DNA from: Rhodobiaceae bacterium UBA4490
GTDB taxonomy: Bacteria; Pseudomonadota; Alphaproteobacteria; Parvibaculales; Parvibaculaceae
Reading direction: 5' to 3'
Assembly (NCBI GenBank): GCA_002389665.1
Contig: DGNO01000002.1
Coordinates: 764,683-828,682, forward strand
DNA length: 64,000 nucleotides
The position numbers and the translations under genes are program-made. How positions within the stretch are numbered: the first letter of the stretch is position 1; every line of letters starts with the position of its first letter. Positions 42,259 through 50,924 of the stretch are shown here, piece after piece. The notes under the pieces are model-generated. The model searched no databases. It was not told the origin of the DNA and saw only the letters and a list, made by a program, of their open reading frames with translations.

Positions 42259-42858
42259 TTAGAACTCGCGCCCGCCCGCTGCAGGTTTTTTGGCGGGCGG
42301 CTGGCCGCCTTCATAGGAAATAGTGATCTCACAAGTCTGCGCCTTGGTACCGGAGGGCTCCTCGCTCCATCCGGTATCGACGGCAAATTTCTTGAAACCG
42401 TTCTCCTTGCTCCACCATTGTATGAAGGCCGAATAGCGGGAGAAACGGTGTTCGGTGTCGCGGTGCTCATCGCGTTTCAGAGAACCGTAGCGCGTACCGA
42501 CCCGCTCCAGAATCTCACCATGTTTTTGCGCGCAGCGTGCCTCTGAAATATCCCCGCGCTGCCAGGACAGACGGATGGCGCTTAGCCAGCCTTCAGCGAA
42601 CTCTTCCCCCACCGTAAAATCGAGAAAGACCCGGAAGGGCGTCCCGCCCACCTCCACATCACTTGCCGAATGCAAGGTCTTTTGCGCCTCACCGCTCCCC
42701 GTCTCTTCCTCGAAAGAAAGGCCGGGCACGGCCGCCGCCTCTTCCAGCGTCATACCGAAGCGGTATGCGTCCCAGCCCGGAGGCGCCTCTTGCGCATGGG
42801 CAGGCACAGCCGCAAACACCAGGAGGGATACTGAGCAAAGCAATGAGCGCGATGTCAT
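42259..42858 (-). CDS. Hypothetical secreted protein, paralogue of 36170-36841
   Basis: 199 residues with signal peptide ending PAHAQEA. Mature start GWDAYRFGMTLEEAAAVPGLSFEE and the closing TCEITISYEG match the layout of the secreted protein at 36170-36841. Two cysteines are conserved in relative position (ARCAQKHGEILE and AQTCEITIS). It is the second gene of a unit with DUF4424 and starts nine bases after its stop. Pro/Lys-rich tail of 15 residues. Confidence 0.74.
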   Translation of the reverse strand: MTSRSLLCSVSLLVFAAVPAHAQEAPPGWDAYRFGMTLEEAAAVPGLSFEEETGSGEAQKTLHSASDVEVGGTPFRVFLDFTVGEEFAEGWLSAIRLSWQRGDISEARCAQKHGEILERVGTRYGSLKRDEHRDTEHRFSRYSAFIQWWSKENGFKKFAVDTGWSEEPSGTKAQTCEITISYEGGQPPAKKPAAGGREF

Positions 42859-42867
42859 GGCAGGTCC

Positions 42868-43881
42868 TCACTCCATTTCAAGATGCGGGGAATAGGTCAT
42901 GAAGATGATGTCCTCTTCCGGCGTAAAATTTTTGGCGGAAAACTCAAGACGCTGCGGGCCCGTCTGTTCAAGCGGATGCGGCCAGCAGCTGGCAAAAACG
43001 GCACCGGGCGCGCCAGTGTCGATGGTCAGATGAAAATGCCCGATAGGGCCGTTCCAGTTCGCCCCGCTCGTCAGCACATAGCCCACTTCGCGCGCAAAAT
43101 GAGAATAACGCTCCTCTTCGGGCAAAGCGGCGAGCGCCGTAAACTCTTCGTCGCCAACACAGTAGCGTTCGCGAAACCAGCTATCGAACGCATCGAGTTT
43201 TTCCGCTTCCTGCCAGTTGCGCATGAAGGAGAGCATGAAGGCCCCGGCAACGGGCTTGTAGCTGTGCCGCACTTCCACTTTCTCACCGGCGGGAAACACC
43301 GCCTCCCAGAGATAGGTGATACGTGTTTTCCATTTGCGGCTTTCGAAATTACCGAGAAGGCCGAGCTCGGCCATGCGCTCTTTTATGGGCGCCGTGCGCG
43401 CCTCATCCCCGTACCAGGTCGAGGGCTGCCAAAGATCGTCATAAGGCGCGAGCGGCCAGCCTTCTTCGCGGAAAAGCGCCGTAATATTCTCTCCCTCAAG
43501 GGAAATGATCTCCACGACTTCCCGCGCCTCGGTAGGCTTGCCGTCAAAGGTGGTGGTAAAATCGATAAACCGGACTTTTTCCGGCGCCGGCGGCCACTGC
43601 TCGCCAATGTCATCGGCAAATGTGTCGGGAAACGGAAAGGCGATAGTGAGCGCCGCATCCTCTTCCGTCACGTTTTCAAATTCATAGGCAACCTCGATAC
43701 GCGAGGGGGAAAGAAACAGATCCTCCCGCGCAAGGCGCACAGCCTCATTCTCCTCCAGCACGATACCGCCCGCCACGATACTGGCCGCGCTGTCATTGGC
43801 ACGCGCGGGGAAAGCCGCCATCCCGGTAAAGAGAACGGCAGTGACGAGAGAAAACCGCAGAAAGGCCGGACTGTTTTTCAT
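42868..43881 (-). CDS. DUF4424 family secreted protein
   Basis: 337 residues from MKNSPAFLRF, with AAAGGG-type ribosome-binding site before the ATG; the open frame extends 15 codons further. Signal peptide (FSLVTAVLFTGMAAFPARA). SIVAGGIVLEENEAVRLAREDLFLSPSRIEVAYEFENVTEEDAALTIAFPFPD is diagnostic of DUF4424. C-terminal block GNGPIGHFHLTIDTGAP and FSAKNFTPEEDIIFMTY. Exported; function unknown. Divergent from the amine oxidase, sharing a region with motif copy 3, which is oriented away from it. Confidence 0.85.
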   Translation of the reverse strand: MKNSPAFLRFSLVTAVLFTGMAAFPARANDSAASIVAGGIVLEENEAVRLAREDLFLSPSRIEVAYEFENVTEEDAALTIAFPFPDTFADDIGEQWPPAPEKVRFIDFTTTFDGKPTEAREVVEIISLEGENITALFREEGWPLAPYDDLWQPSTWYGDEARTAPIKERMAELGLLGNFESRKWKTRITYLWEAVFPAGEKVEVRHSYKPVAGAFMLSFMRNWQEAEKLDAFDSWFRERYCVGDEEFTALAALPEEERYSHFAREVGYVLTSGANWNGPIGHFHLTIDTGAPGAVFASCWPHPLEQTGPQRLEFSAKNFTPEEDIIFMTYSPHLEME

Positions 43882-43971
43882 GGATAGAACCCTTTCCGGC
43901 AAAGCTTCAATGGCGCCTGCCCGCATAACGGCCTTTTATCCATCAGCCTGACCGAGGCGGCAGCAGGGAAC

Positions 43972-43992
43972 AATTAGTACAGATGCCGTAAC
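43972..43992 (+). promoter_or_regulatory. Regulon motif copy 3
   Basis: ATTAGTACAGATGCCGTAAC (43973-43992), 66 bases before the ATG at 44059. It matches copy 1 at 17 of 21 positions. Lies in the divergent region between DUF4424 and the amine oxidase. Confidence 0.58.
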
Positions 43993-44058
43993 GGGGTGGA
44001 AGGAATTTCATAAGAAACACTGCCTTTCGCTCAGCACAGCGCTTAAACTCCCGCCAAG

Positions 44059-45423
44059 ATGAGCAGACCACCGGTATTCCGGAAAGAGCGGCGGCGGATA
44101 ATCGCCCAAATGAGCGCGGCCGGCCTTTTGGCGGCTGCCGGCAGCGGAGCGCGGGCAGCCTCTCGCCCTGCCGCGCCCATCCTCATCATAGGCGCAGGCC
44201 TCGCCGGCCTTGCCGCCGCAAGAGCGTTGAAGAACGCAGGACACGACGTGCTCATCCTCGAAGCACGCGGCAGAATCGGGGGCCGTCTTCATACCTCCCG
44301 CCTCTGGCCGGACATGCCCATGGATCTGGGCGCAAGCTGGATCCACGGGATACGCGGCAACCCGCTTAGCGCCCTCGCGCGCGCAGCAGGCGCAGCGCTG
44401 GCCGAAACGAGCTATGGCTCTTCTCTGCTGCTTGGACCGGACGGTGCCCCCTTCCGCGGCAACACCGGCAAAGCCGAAAAGATTCTGCGCCGCGCCCTTG
44501 AGGCAGCAAGCACGCGCAAGAGCGACATCTCCGCCGCACAGGCGCTTGAGGCCTCGCCCGGCTGGCGCGGCGCCTCGGCTGACGAGCGGCGCCTGATGCA
44601 GTACCTCGTCAACAGCACGCTCGAACATGAATATGGCGCGCCCGCACGGCAGCTTTCAGCCTGGTACGGCGATGAAGATGAAACATTCTCCGGACCGGAT
44701 GCGCTTCTGCCCGGCGGCTTTGACCGGCTTGCCGCATACCTCGCGCAAGGTCTCGACATCCGCTTTCAAAGCAAGGTGAGCGGCATCGCCCCCGGCCTTG
44801 TAACGCTTGCCGACGGCAGTGCGTTCAAGGCAAGCCGCATCATCTGCACCCTGCCGCTCGGCGTACTTGCCGGCGGCAATGTCCGGTTCGCCGAGCCGCT
44901 TGCGCCCGCGCGCCTGAAAGCGATAGAGGCGCTCGGCATGGGGCTCCTCAACAAATGCCTTCTCAGGTTCGAGAAGCCTCACTGGCCGGAAGGTCCCGAC
45001 TGGATCGGCTGGCTGGGCGAGACCCCAGGCCTTTGGGGAGAATGGGTCTCCCTCTCGCCAAGCCTCGGCATGCCGGTTCTCGTGGGCTTTAACGCAGGGG
45101 ATGAGGCGGAAGCTATCGAAAATCTGAGTGACCGCGACACGGTGGCCTCCGCGCATGCGGCTTTGAAAGCCATGTTCGGCACGCAGTTCCCCCCGCCAGG
45201 CAGCGCGCAAATAACCCGCTGGGGAAAAGACCCGTTCAGCCTCGGCAGCTACAGCTTCAATGCCGTCAGCACAAACGGCCAAACCCGCCGCGCCCTTTCC
45301 GGTGCAGACTGGGACGGCGGGCTCTGGTTCGCCGGGGAAGCAACTATGGCGGACTATTTCGGCACCGCCCACGGCGCTTTTCTCTCAGGCAAGCAGGTGG
45401 CCGAAGCCATTCTTTCCGGCTGA
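44059..45423 (+). CDS. Tat-exported flavin amine oxidase
   Basis: 454 residues. A twin-arginine-like signal [24 protein letters not shown] suggests folded export. FAD dinucleotide motif [44 protein letters not shown], substrate region [12 protein letters not shown], and C-terminal FAD contact [23 protein letters not shown]. Members oxidise polyamines, monoamines or lysine/tryptophan side groups. Member of the four-site regulon. Its stop lies 25 bases from the convergent PAP2 gene. Confidence 0.9.
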   Translation: MSRPPVFRKERRRIIAQMSAAGLLAAAGSGARAASRPAAPILIIGAGLAGLAAARALKNAGHDVLILEARGRIGGRLHTSRLWPDMPMDLGASWIHGIRGNPLSALARAAGAALAETSYGSSLLLGPDGAPFRGNTGKAEKILRRALEAASTRKSDISAAQALEASPGWRGASADERRLMQYLVNSTLEHEYGAPARQLSAWYGDEDETFSGPDALLPGGFDRLAAYLAQGLDIRFQSKVSGIAPGLVTLADGSAFKASRIICTLPLGVLAGGNVRFAEPLAPARLKAIEALGMGLLNKCLLRFEKPHWPEGPDWIGWLGETPGLWGEWVSLSPSLGMPVLVGFNAGDEAEAIENLSDRDTVASAHAALKAMFGTQFPPPGSAQITRWGKDPFSLGSYSFNAVSTNGQTRRALSGADWDGGLWFAGEATMADYFGTAHGAFLSGKQVAEAILSG

Positions 45424-45447
45424 GGGGCGCCATGGGGCGTGGCCGCG

Positions 45448-46158
45448 CTAGGCATCGCTGACACGCCGCTCCTCTTTCATAAAAAGCGCCATGATGAGGC
45501 TCGATATGCCCCAGGCAAGCAGCATGCTGACAAGCGTGTGTGAAAAATAGTGCTGGCCGCGCGCCATCTGGAAGAGCCCCATGAGCCAGCCCATGGTAAT
45601 CCCCGGCAACCAGTAAATAGCCGCTGGCAAGGCAGGCATACGCAAAGACTGCAAGAACCTCACCCCGAGCAGGGCAAACCCGCCTGCGGCATGCCCCGCC
45701 GGCCAGCACTGAAAATGCGCAGAAGAAGAAAGCGGTGCCGCCAGCCGGTCCCAGATACTGAAAGCCCCGTAAGGCCCGCCGAAGGAGAGCTCCTGCACCG
45801 GACAGGAAACGCCCGTCACACCCTTCAATAGCCCCGCCGCAAGCGGCACCAACGCCAGAACGAGCAAGGCAGCCCAAAGCGCGCGGGCATGGGAGCAGGG
45901 ACGGCCGGCAAGGCGCCTTGCGCAAAGATAGAGAACAAGGAGCGAAGCCGAGGCGACAAGCAGAATTTTCGGCAACTTATAAAACGCCCAGAATAAGAGC
46001 CCGCGCTCTTCAGGTTGGACGAGCCATCCGCCTGCCGCCGGGTCGAAGAAAAAGCTTTGCAGCCATCTGTCGAGGAGCTGAAGCTCAGGCAGCATAAGAA
46101 CGAGCACGATAAGTGCCAGACAAATGGCGCTTTCCAGAAAAAGCCGGCTCTTTCGCAC
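45448..46158 (-). CDS. PAP2 superfamily membrane phosphatase
   Basis: 236 residues, about six membrane helices. The PAP2 triad is recognisable: KGVTGVSCP, then CWPAGHAAGG in place of PSGH, and ARGQHYFSHTLVSM. Members dephosphorylate undecaprenyl-pyrophosphate or transfer phosphate to lipid A. GTG start. It begins two bases after the stop of the phosphoethanolamine transferase, suggesting an LpxT/LpxE-like role alongside it. Last of the long operon. Confidence 0.87.
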   Translation of the reverse strand: MRKSRLFLESAICLALIVLVLMLPELQLLDRWLQSFFFDPAAGGWLVQPEERGLLFWAFYKLPKILLVASASLLVLYLCARRLAGRPCSHARALWAALLVLALVPLAAGLLKGVTGVSCPVQELSFGGPYGAFSIWDRLAAPLSSSAHFQCWPAGHAAGGFALLGVRFLQSLRMPALPAAIYWLPGITMGWLMGLFQMARGQHYFSHTLVSMLLAWGISSLIMALFMKEERRVSDA

Positions 46159-46160
46159 GC

Positions 46161-47918
46161 TTAAGCCCCGTGACCGCCGGGTTGCGGCGCAGCTTTTTCT
46201 TCCGCTGCGTCCGCCGCAAAAAGATCGAGCGCGCGGTCGTAAAGCTCGGTCTCCACGTTAAGAGCGCCCAATATCGTATGGAAGATCGCATCATGGGTTG
46301 CCGGCAGCCGGGCCCGGCGGGAAAGCGCTGCCCGCTCGACCCCCAACCGCGCCGCATAGCCATCCGATATCCAAAGCAGGAAAGGGATGTGCCGCTGCAC
46401 ATCCGGCGAAAACGCATATGGCAGGCCGTGCAGGTAAAGCCCCATCTCGCCAAGCGACTCGCCATGATCGGAAGCATAGAGAAGGGCGGTGTCGGCATCG
46501 GCCCGGTGATACTCTAGTACACCGATCACACCGGCCAGAACATGGTCCGTATACCGGATGGAATTGTCATAAGTATTGCGTATCTCGTCCGAAGAGCAGG
46601 ACTGCAAATTCACCGTGCTGCAAACCGGCGCAAAGATGCCGAACCGGGCAGGATAGCGCTTGTAATAGGCCGGCCCGTGCGAACCCATCTGATGCAGCAC
46701 GATAACCGTATCCCGCTTCAACGTGCGTACCCGCCGTTTCAGTGCCTCCACCAGCACTTCATCCGGGCAGCCGGCCTGCGTGCAAAGATCCGGATAGGTT
46801 TTTGCGTTCGGCAGCTCCGTCTCGACCCGCGCGCAAACGCCTTTACAGCCGGAATTGTTCTCGACCCAAAGAACATCGACATCGGCGCGCTTGAGAATGT
46901 CGAGCGCGTTTTCCGAGCGCATGGCATCGGCCCGATCATAAGCCCCCCGCCCGGCGGCGGAAAACATGCAAGGCAGGGACTCGGCCGTAGAAGTGCCGCA
47001 TGAATAAGCGTTTTTGAAACTGACAACGCCGAGCGCCGCCAGTTCAGGGTTTGTTTCACGTTCATAGCCGTTAAGGGAAAAATCGGCGGCCCGCGCCGTC
47101 TCGCCCACCACCACGACAAAGAGAAGCGGCTTGCCGGGCCCGCCCATTCCTTTCCCGCGACGCACAGTTTTTGCCAGACGGCGTATCTCCCCGCCGCCCG
47201 CACGGCCCCGCTCGCCTTCCGTGAAATATTTCGCCGAATAATAAATCGGTGAGGTCGGGTTGATCATATGCCGGAGATATCGGTTGTTCCGGACGAGCGA
47301 AGCATAGTCCTGAAAGAAGAATGCGCCGCTCAATCCGATAATGACAAGGCAGGTAACGAGGCCGCCTGCGCGCAGGAAAAGCTCGCGCCGCCAACCCGGC
47401 CAGCGCAGCGGCACCCGGAAAATCAGCGCAGCCGGAAGAACGCCCAATAAGAGCATATGAAGAAGAAAGGGGACTGAGAGAAGATCGCCCGCCTCGCCCC
47501 TATCGGTTTCAACGATATTGGCAATCATGGTCTGGTCGAACATCACCCCGTAGGAGGAGGTAAACCAGGAGGTAGCTGCCGCCAGCAGAAAAAGTACGGC
47601 CAAGACAGGCTTCATAATGCGCGGCAGCGCGGCGAGCTGCAGCAGAAGAAAAAACAAAGCGCCCAGAACAAGACCGAGAGAGCCGAGAAAGGCATAGTCT
47701 TCCAGAGAGCGTCCCGGCCAGGCCTGCCAAATGGTCTGCCATAGCCGGACATTATAAAAAAGCAGCAGCGCCGCGCTTACGCCAAACGCGAGAAGGAGCG
47801 GAGGCACCCCTTGTTCTTGCCCGCCCGCGCTGCCTGCCGAACGCCGGCGAAGGCGCGCACGGACCATGCCCCGATAAGCGCGTTTGAACGCGCGCGATAT
47901 AGTGGTTTTACAGATCAT
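46161..47918 (-). CDS. Phosphoethanolamine transferase (EptA/PmrC-like)
   Basis: About 585 residues. Five N-terminal membrane helices (about 45-190), then a periplasmic sulfatase-fold domain: LFVVVVGETARAADFSLNGYERETNPEL holds the metal-binding Glu, SFKNAYSCGTSTAESLPCMFS the catalytic Thr, and LYASDHGESLGEMGLYLHGLPYAF metal Asp/His. Many paired cysteines stabilise it. It adds phosphoethanolamine to lipid A, lowering polymyxin binding. ATG at 47918 preceded by AAGG; TTG at 47930 is also in frame. Five to seventeen bases follow the cytochrome gene. Confidence 0.92.
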   Translation of the reverse strand: MICKTTISRAFKRAYRGMVRARLRRRSAGSAGGQEQGVPPLLLAFGVSAALLLFYNVRLWQTIWQAWPGRSLEDYAFLGSLGLVLGALFFLLLQLAALPRIMKPVLAVLFLLAAATSWFTSSYGVMFDQTMIANIVETDRGEAGDLLSVPFLLHMLLLGVLPAALIFRVPLRWPGWRRELFLRAGGLVTCLVIIGLSGAFFFQDYASLVRNNRYLRHMINPTSPIYYSAKYFTEGERGRAGGGEIRRLAKTVRRGKGMGGPGKPLLFVVVVGETARAADFSLNGYERETNPELAALGVVSFKNAYSCGTSTAESLPCMFSAAGRGAYDRADAMRSENALDILKRADVDVLWVENNSGCKGVCARVETELPNAKTYPDLCTQAGCPDEVLVEALKRRVRTLKRDTVIVLHQMGSHGPAYYKRYPARFGIFAPVCSTVNLQSCSSDEIRNTYDNSIRYTDHVLAGVIGVLEYHRADADTALLYASDHGESLGEMGLYLHGLPYAFSPDVQRHIPFLLWISDGYAARLGVERAALSRRARLPATHDAIFHTILGALNVETELYDRALDLFAADAAEEKAAPQPGGHGA

Positions 47919-47935
47919 GAAGCCTTGCAAGAAAC

Positions 47936-48640
47936 TCAGGAGCGCCGTTTAAAACCTGACACCATGGCGCGCGGCAAATTCTCCCGATGCGCGATGCTGG
48001 AGGCGGCCACCCCCGCCAGATGCAGGAAAACCAGAGCGAGCGTCAGATTGGCGGCAAGCTCATGGATTTCTTCCAAGAGCTCCGCACCTTCATGGCCTTC
48101 ATGGCTACCATCCGTTTCATAGTCATCATCGGCACGGGCCGGCGTGATGAAGGAAATCTCCCGCATCTGGCCGTTGGCAAAAAGCGGGGCAAGCGGCCCC
48201 TCGCCTTCTTCGGCGGCAAGCAATGCCATGCCGCTCAGGGCTGTCACGGCAAGCATGAAAAGAAGGGCGATTACCATTGCACCGCCCGCCGGGCTGTGCC
48301 CGAGATGGCGCTGCGCGCTGCCTGTCAAAAGGCCGCGCAAATAGCCCAGCACCGCGCGCGGCGGCGCGATGAAATTCGCAAAGCGGGCGGGGGTCGGCCC
48401 GGCAAATCCCCAAAGAACCCGCAGCATGACATAAGCGCCGATCCCGTACCCCGCCCAGCTATGCAGCCACAAAGGCTCGCCTTCGCTCAGATAAGCCACG
48501 GCAAAGCAAAGCGCCAGAAACCAGTGCCCATAACGCACGAGCGGGTCCCACACACGGACCTGATCCTCATCCTTTGCGTTCACGCCCGATCCCGCCTCAA
48601 ACGGGCGCGGGCCGCTTCCTGTCTCTGATTTTACGGACAC
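47936..48640 (-). CDS. Cytochrome b561/b-type membrane protein
   Basis: 234 residues. VRVWDPLVRYGHWFLALCFAVAYLSEGE opens a four-helix heme b domain, with His in GHWFLAL, LWLHSWAGYGIGAYV and LALVFLHLAGVA. There is a His/Asp/Glu-rich insertion (DDDYETDGSHEGHEGAELLEEIHELA), periplasmic, possibly metal-binding. It would transfer electrons at the inner membrane. GTG start one base after the outer-membrane protein stop. Linked with the outer-membrane protein and EptA-like genes. Confidence 0.85.
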   Translation of the reverse strand: MSVKSETGSGPRPFEAGSGVNAKDEDQVRVWDPLVRYGHWFLALCFAVAYLSEGEPLWLHSWAGYGIGAYVMLRVLWGFAGPTPARFANFIAPPRAVLGYLRGLLTGSAQRHLGHSPAGGAMVIALLFMLAVTALSGMALLAAEEGEGPLAPLFANGQMREISFITPARADDDYETDGSHEGHEGAELLEEIHELAANLTLALVFLHLAGVAASSIAHRENLPRAMVSGFKRRS

Positions 48641-48641
48641 C

Positions 48642-49412
48642 TTAAAACTCCAGCTCGTATTCCAACATCCATTTGACGGTGTCGTCCGCCGTTGCCCCGG
48701 TCAGACCGCGCAGGTAGCCGACCTCGGCCTTGATCTCGCCGGGCACACCGTCAAGCTCGAACGCGCCGCCCAGAACGGGGCCGGCCCGGTGTTCCTGATC
48801 CTTGCTGCTTTTAAAATCGTGCACAGGCCCCAGCGAGCCGAAGGCCTCGATCCCGGCATAGAAGTCATCGGAGAATTCGTAGTGAATGCCCGCGCCATAT
48901 TCGACGCCGAGCCCGCTATCGCGCCCTGCGCCTATCTCGCGCTCGAAAAGCAGATTGGCCCGGGTCACGGTATTACCGATACGCTTTTCGATGAGCGGGC
49001 CGAATTCGAATTTATCGGGCTGCCCGCCATCGCCTTTGAGATATTCGACCAGCAAACCGAGATCGACGAAATGCGAACCGTCGCCAATGATTTCCAGACG
49101 GTTCTCCCATTTCGTGGCATCGAACCGGGTGTTACCCGTTCCCGGATCGCGCACCCGTTCCCCGCCGATCTCGGCAAACCAATAATCGGTCAGCCCGTAG
49201 CCGATGCTTGCCGAATAGAACTGCTCGTTATCGAGACTGCTCTTGCTGTCACTGGTCACGAAGCCGCGCTGCTCGATTTCCAGCGCGCCTTCTTCGACGA
49301 GCGGCGAATAAAGCTTCGTGCCCGCCAAAGCCGGGGAAGGAACACAGGCGCAAACCGCTACAACAGAGGCGGCCAAAGCCAGCGCGCGGGACCCTGCTAT
49401 ACATGTCATCAT
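48642..49412 (-). CDS. Hypothetical outer-membrane protein
   Basis: About 256 residues from ATG at 49412, preceded by GGGGGC. Signal peptide ends PALAG. The mature chain consists of amphipathic strands (YSASIGYGLTDYWFAEIGGER, FVDLGLLVEYLKGDG, GAGIHYEFSDDFYAGIEAFGSLG) and ends KWMLEYELEF with a terminal Phe, a beta-barrel hallmark. No named family. Sits between the SDR and cytochrome genes. Confidence 0.75.
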   Translation of the reverse strand: MMTCIAGSRALALAASVVAVCACVPSPALAGTKLYSPLVEEGALEIEQRGFVTSDSKSSLDNEQFYSASIGYGLTDYWFAEIGGERVRDPGTGNTRFDATKWENRLEIIGDGSHFVDLGLLVEYLKGDGGQPDKFEFGPLIEKRIGNTVTRANLLFEREIGAGRDSGLGVEYGAGIHYEFSDDFYAGIEAFGSLGPVHDFKSSKDQEHRAGPVLGGAFELDGVPGEIKAEVGYLRGLTGATADDTVKWMLEYELEF

Positions 49413-49426
49413 CTGCCCCCGATACA

Positions 49427-50248
49427 TCACGATACGCGTGCCTCCCTTTCGCCGCCGCCAGCCGCAGCGCCGCGATAGGCGGTAAATTGTTTGATGAGCC
49501 CCCCATCCACGGCACCCGGCAGAAGGCGCTGAAGCAGCACGAAGAAGCGCTCGGGACCCGCCGGATAGACACTGCGCTTTTGCTTTTCCGCCGCCCGCCA
49601 GATGCGCCGCGCTACTTTGGCCGGATCATCGAGTTTCATCGCGAACGGCTCCACCAGCTCCTCGAAAGACTGTGCCGCCGGCGTGCGCACCGCGCGCGGG
49701 GCGGCGTATGTCACCCCCACACCGTCAGGCGCAAGCTCGCGGCGCAGCGCATCGGAAAGCCCGCGCAAGCCGAATTTCGTTGCCGAATAGGCGGCAAAAA
49801 GCGGAAAGGCGATATCGCCGAACATCGAGCCGACATTGACGATGCGCGGCGCGGCGGCGCGTTTGAGGAAAGGCAGCAGATCCCGGCTGAGAAGCAGCGG
49901 CGCGGCAAGATTGGTCTGCAGCATTTCCATCACCGCAGCCTCCGTCATGCCCGCGATGGAGCCGGTGCGCACCGCGCCTGCATTGTTGATCAATATGTCG
50001 AGTTTGCCGCCAGCACCTGCAACCGCCTCGGCAATCGCCGTGCGCCCTTCCGCTTTCGTGATGTCCGCCTGAACCAGTATGGGCTCAGAGCCGGTGGGAA
50101 GCTGCGCAGCCGTTTCTTCCAGCGCCTCCTTGCGCCGCCCGGCAAGAATAAGCCGCGCGCCCGCGCGCGCCGCCTCTCCGGCAAGCGCCGCGCCGATACC
50201 CGAACCTGCCCCGGTAATGACGACCAGCCGGTCTTTCTTACGCCGCAT
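49427..50248 (-). CDS. SDR family oxidoreductase (thermostable-hemolysin operon)
   Basis: 273 residues. Classical Rossmann SDR: TGAGSGIGAALAGEAARAG, NNAG, serine in VNVGSMFGD and the catalytic YSATKFGLRGLSDALRRE with intact Tyr and Lys. PAGPERFFVLLQRLLPGAVDGGLIKQF at the end recalls acyl-acting SDRs. It overlaps the upstream stop by 11 bases. Likely reduces or oxidises the product made by the ligase and the TenA-like protein. Confidence 0.88.
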   Translation of the reverse strand: MRRKKDRLVVITGAGSGIGAALAGEAARAGARLILAGRRKEALEETAAQLPTGSEPILVQADITKAEGRTAIAEAVAGAGGKLDILINNAGAVRTGSIAGMTEAAVMEMLQTNLAAPLLLSRDLLPFLKRAAAPRIVNVGSMFGDIAFPLFAAYSATKFGLRGLSDALRRELAPDGVGVTYAAPRAVRTPAAQSFEELVEPFAMKLDDPAKVARRIWRAAEKQKRSVYPAGPERFFVLLQRLLPGAVDGGLIKQFTAYRGAAAGGGEREARVS

Positions 50249-50924
50249 GCTGCGCCTCCCCAAGCCCGGCATCGCGGGCGAGCTTGGCGAACATCTCCCC
50301 CCAAAGCCGGTACACCATGTTTGCCGTATCGATGACGGCGCGCCGATTCTCCTCTCCCTCGACCTGATCGACGAGTTTCTCAAAAAAGGCGATATGGTCC
50401 TGATCGAGCGCACCATGCGAGGTGAGGTATGTGAAGCCCTTGGCTTGACCCTCCATCCCGAGGCGCTTGCGCACCGCATCGGCTCCTGCCGACGCGATAT
50501 CGACGGACGTGCCTTCCAGCACCAGCACCATGCCCAGCATGGAATAGGGATTGACGAACTGAACGGCGTAATAAACGAATGCCACCATCGCGCGCACCGG
50601 CCAGTCGCCATCTCCGGCCCGCACCCGCTCCGCGTCTCCGCCGAGATGGGCAATATCGTTCAGAATCCATTCTTCGTGCCCTTGCTCTTCGGAAAGATAT
50701 TCCAGAAGCGCGCTGCGGTAGGTCCTGTCGCCTTTCGGGCAGTGGGCGAGCGCATGCGCCAGAAGCGGGCATGTGTGTTTGACGTGATGATAGGCTTCGG
50801 TCAGATAGGCGATATAGAGATCGCGGTCGACACCGTTCTGCGCCGCCTCCAGCACGATGGGGATGGAAAAAAACGCATCCCGCGCGGCCTGCGTCTCCTG
50901 AAGAAGTGTATCGTAAAAACTCAT
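50238..50924 (-). CDS. TenA/heme-oxygenase-like (iron-containing redox) family protein
   Basis: 228 residues, all helical. SIPIVLEAAQNGVDRDLYIAYLTEAYHHVKHTCPLLAHALAH, EYLSEEQGHEEWILNDIAHLGG and TSHGALDQDHIAFFEKLVD present Glu/His ligands of the heme-oxygenase-like diiron fold (as in UndA-type enzymes), more likely than thiaminase. Such enzymes oxidise acyl or amino-acid substrates. Start overlaps the ligase stop by four bases. Confidence 0.8.
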   Translation of the reverse strand: MSFYDTLLQETQAARDAFFSIPIVLEAAQNGVDRDLYIAYLTEAYHHVKHTCPLLAHALAHCPKGDRTYRSALLEYLSEEQGHEEWILNDIAHLGGDAERVRAGDGDWPVRAMVAFVYYAVQFVNPYSMLGMVLVLEGTSVDIASAGADAVRKRLGMEGQAKGFTYLTSHGALDQDHIAFFEKLVDQVEGEENRRAVIDTANMVYRLWGEMFAKLARDAGLGEAQHAA

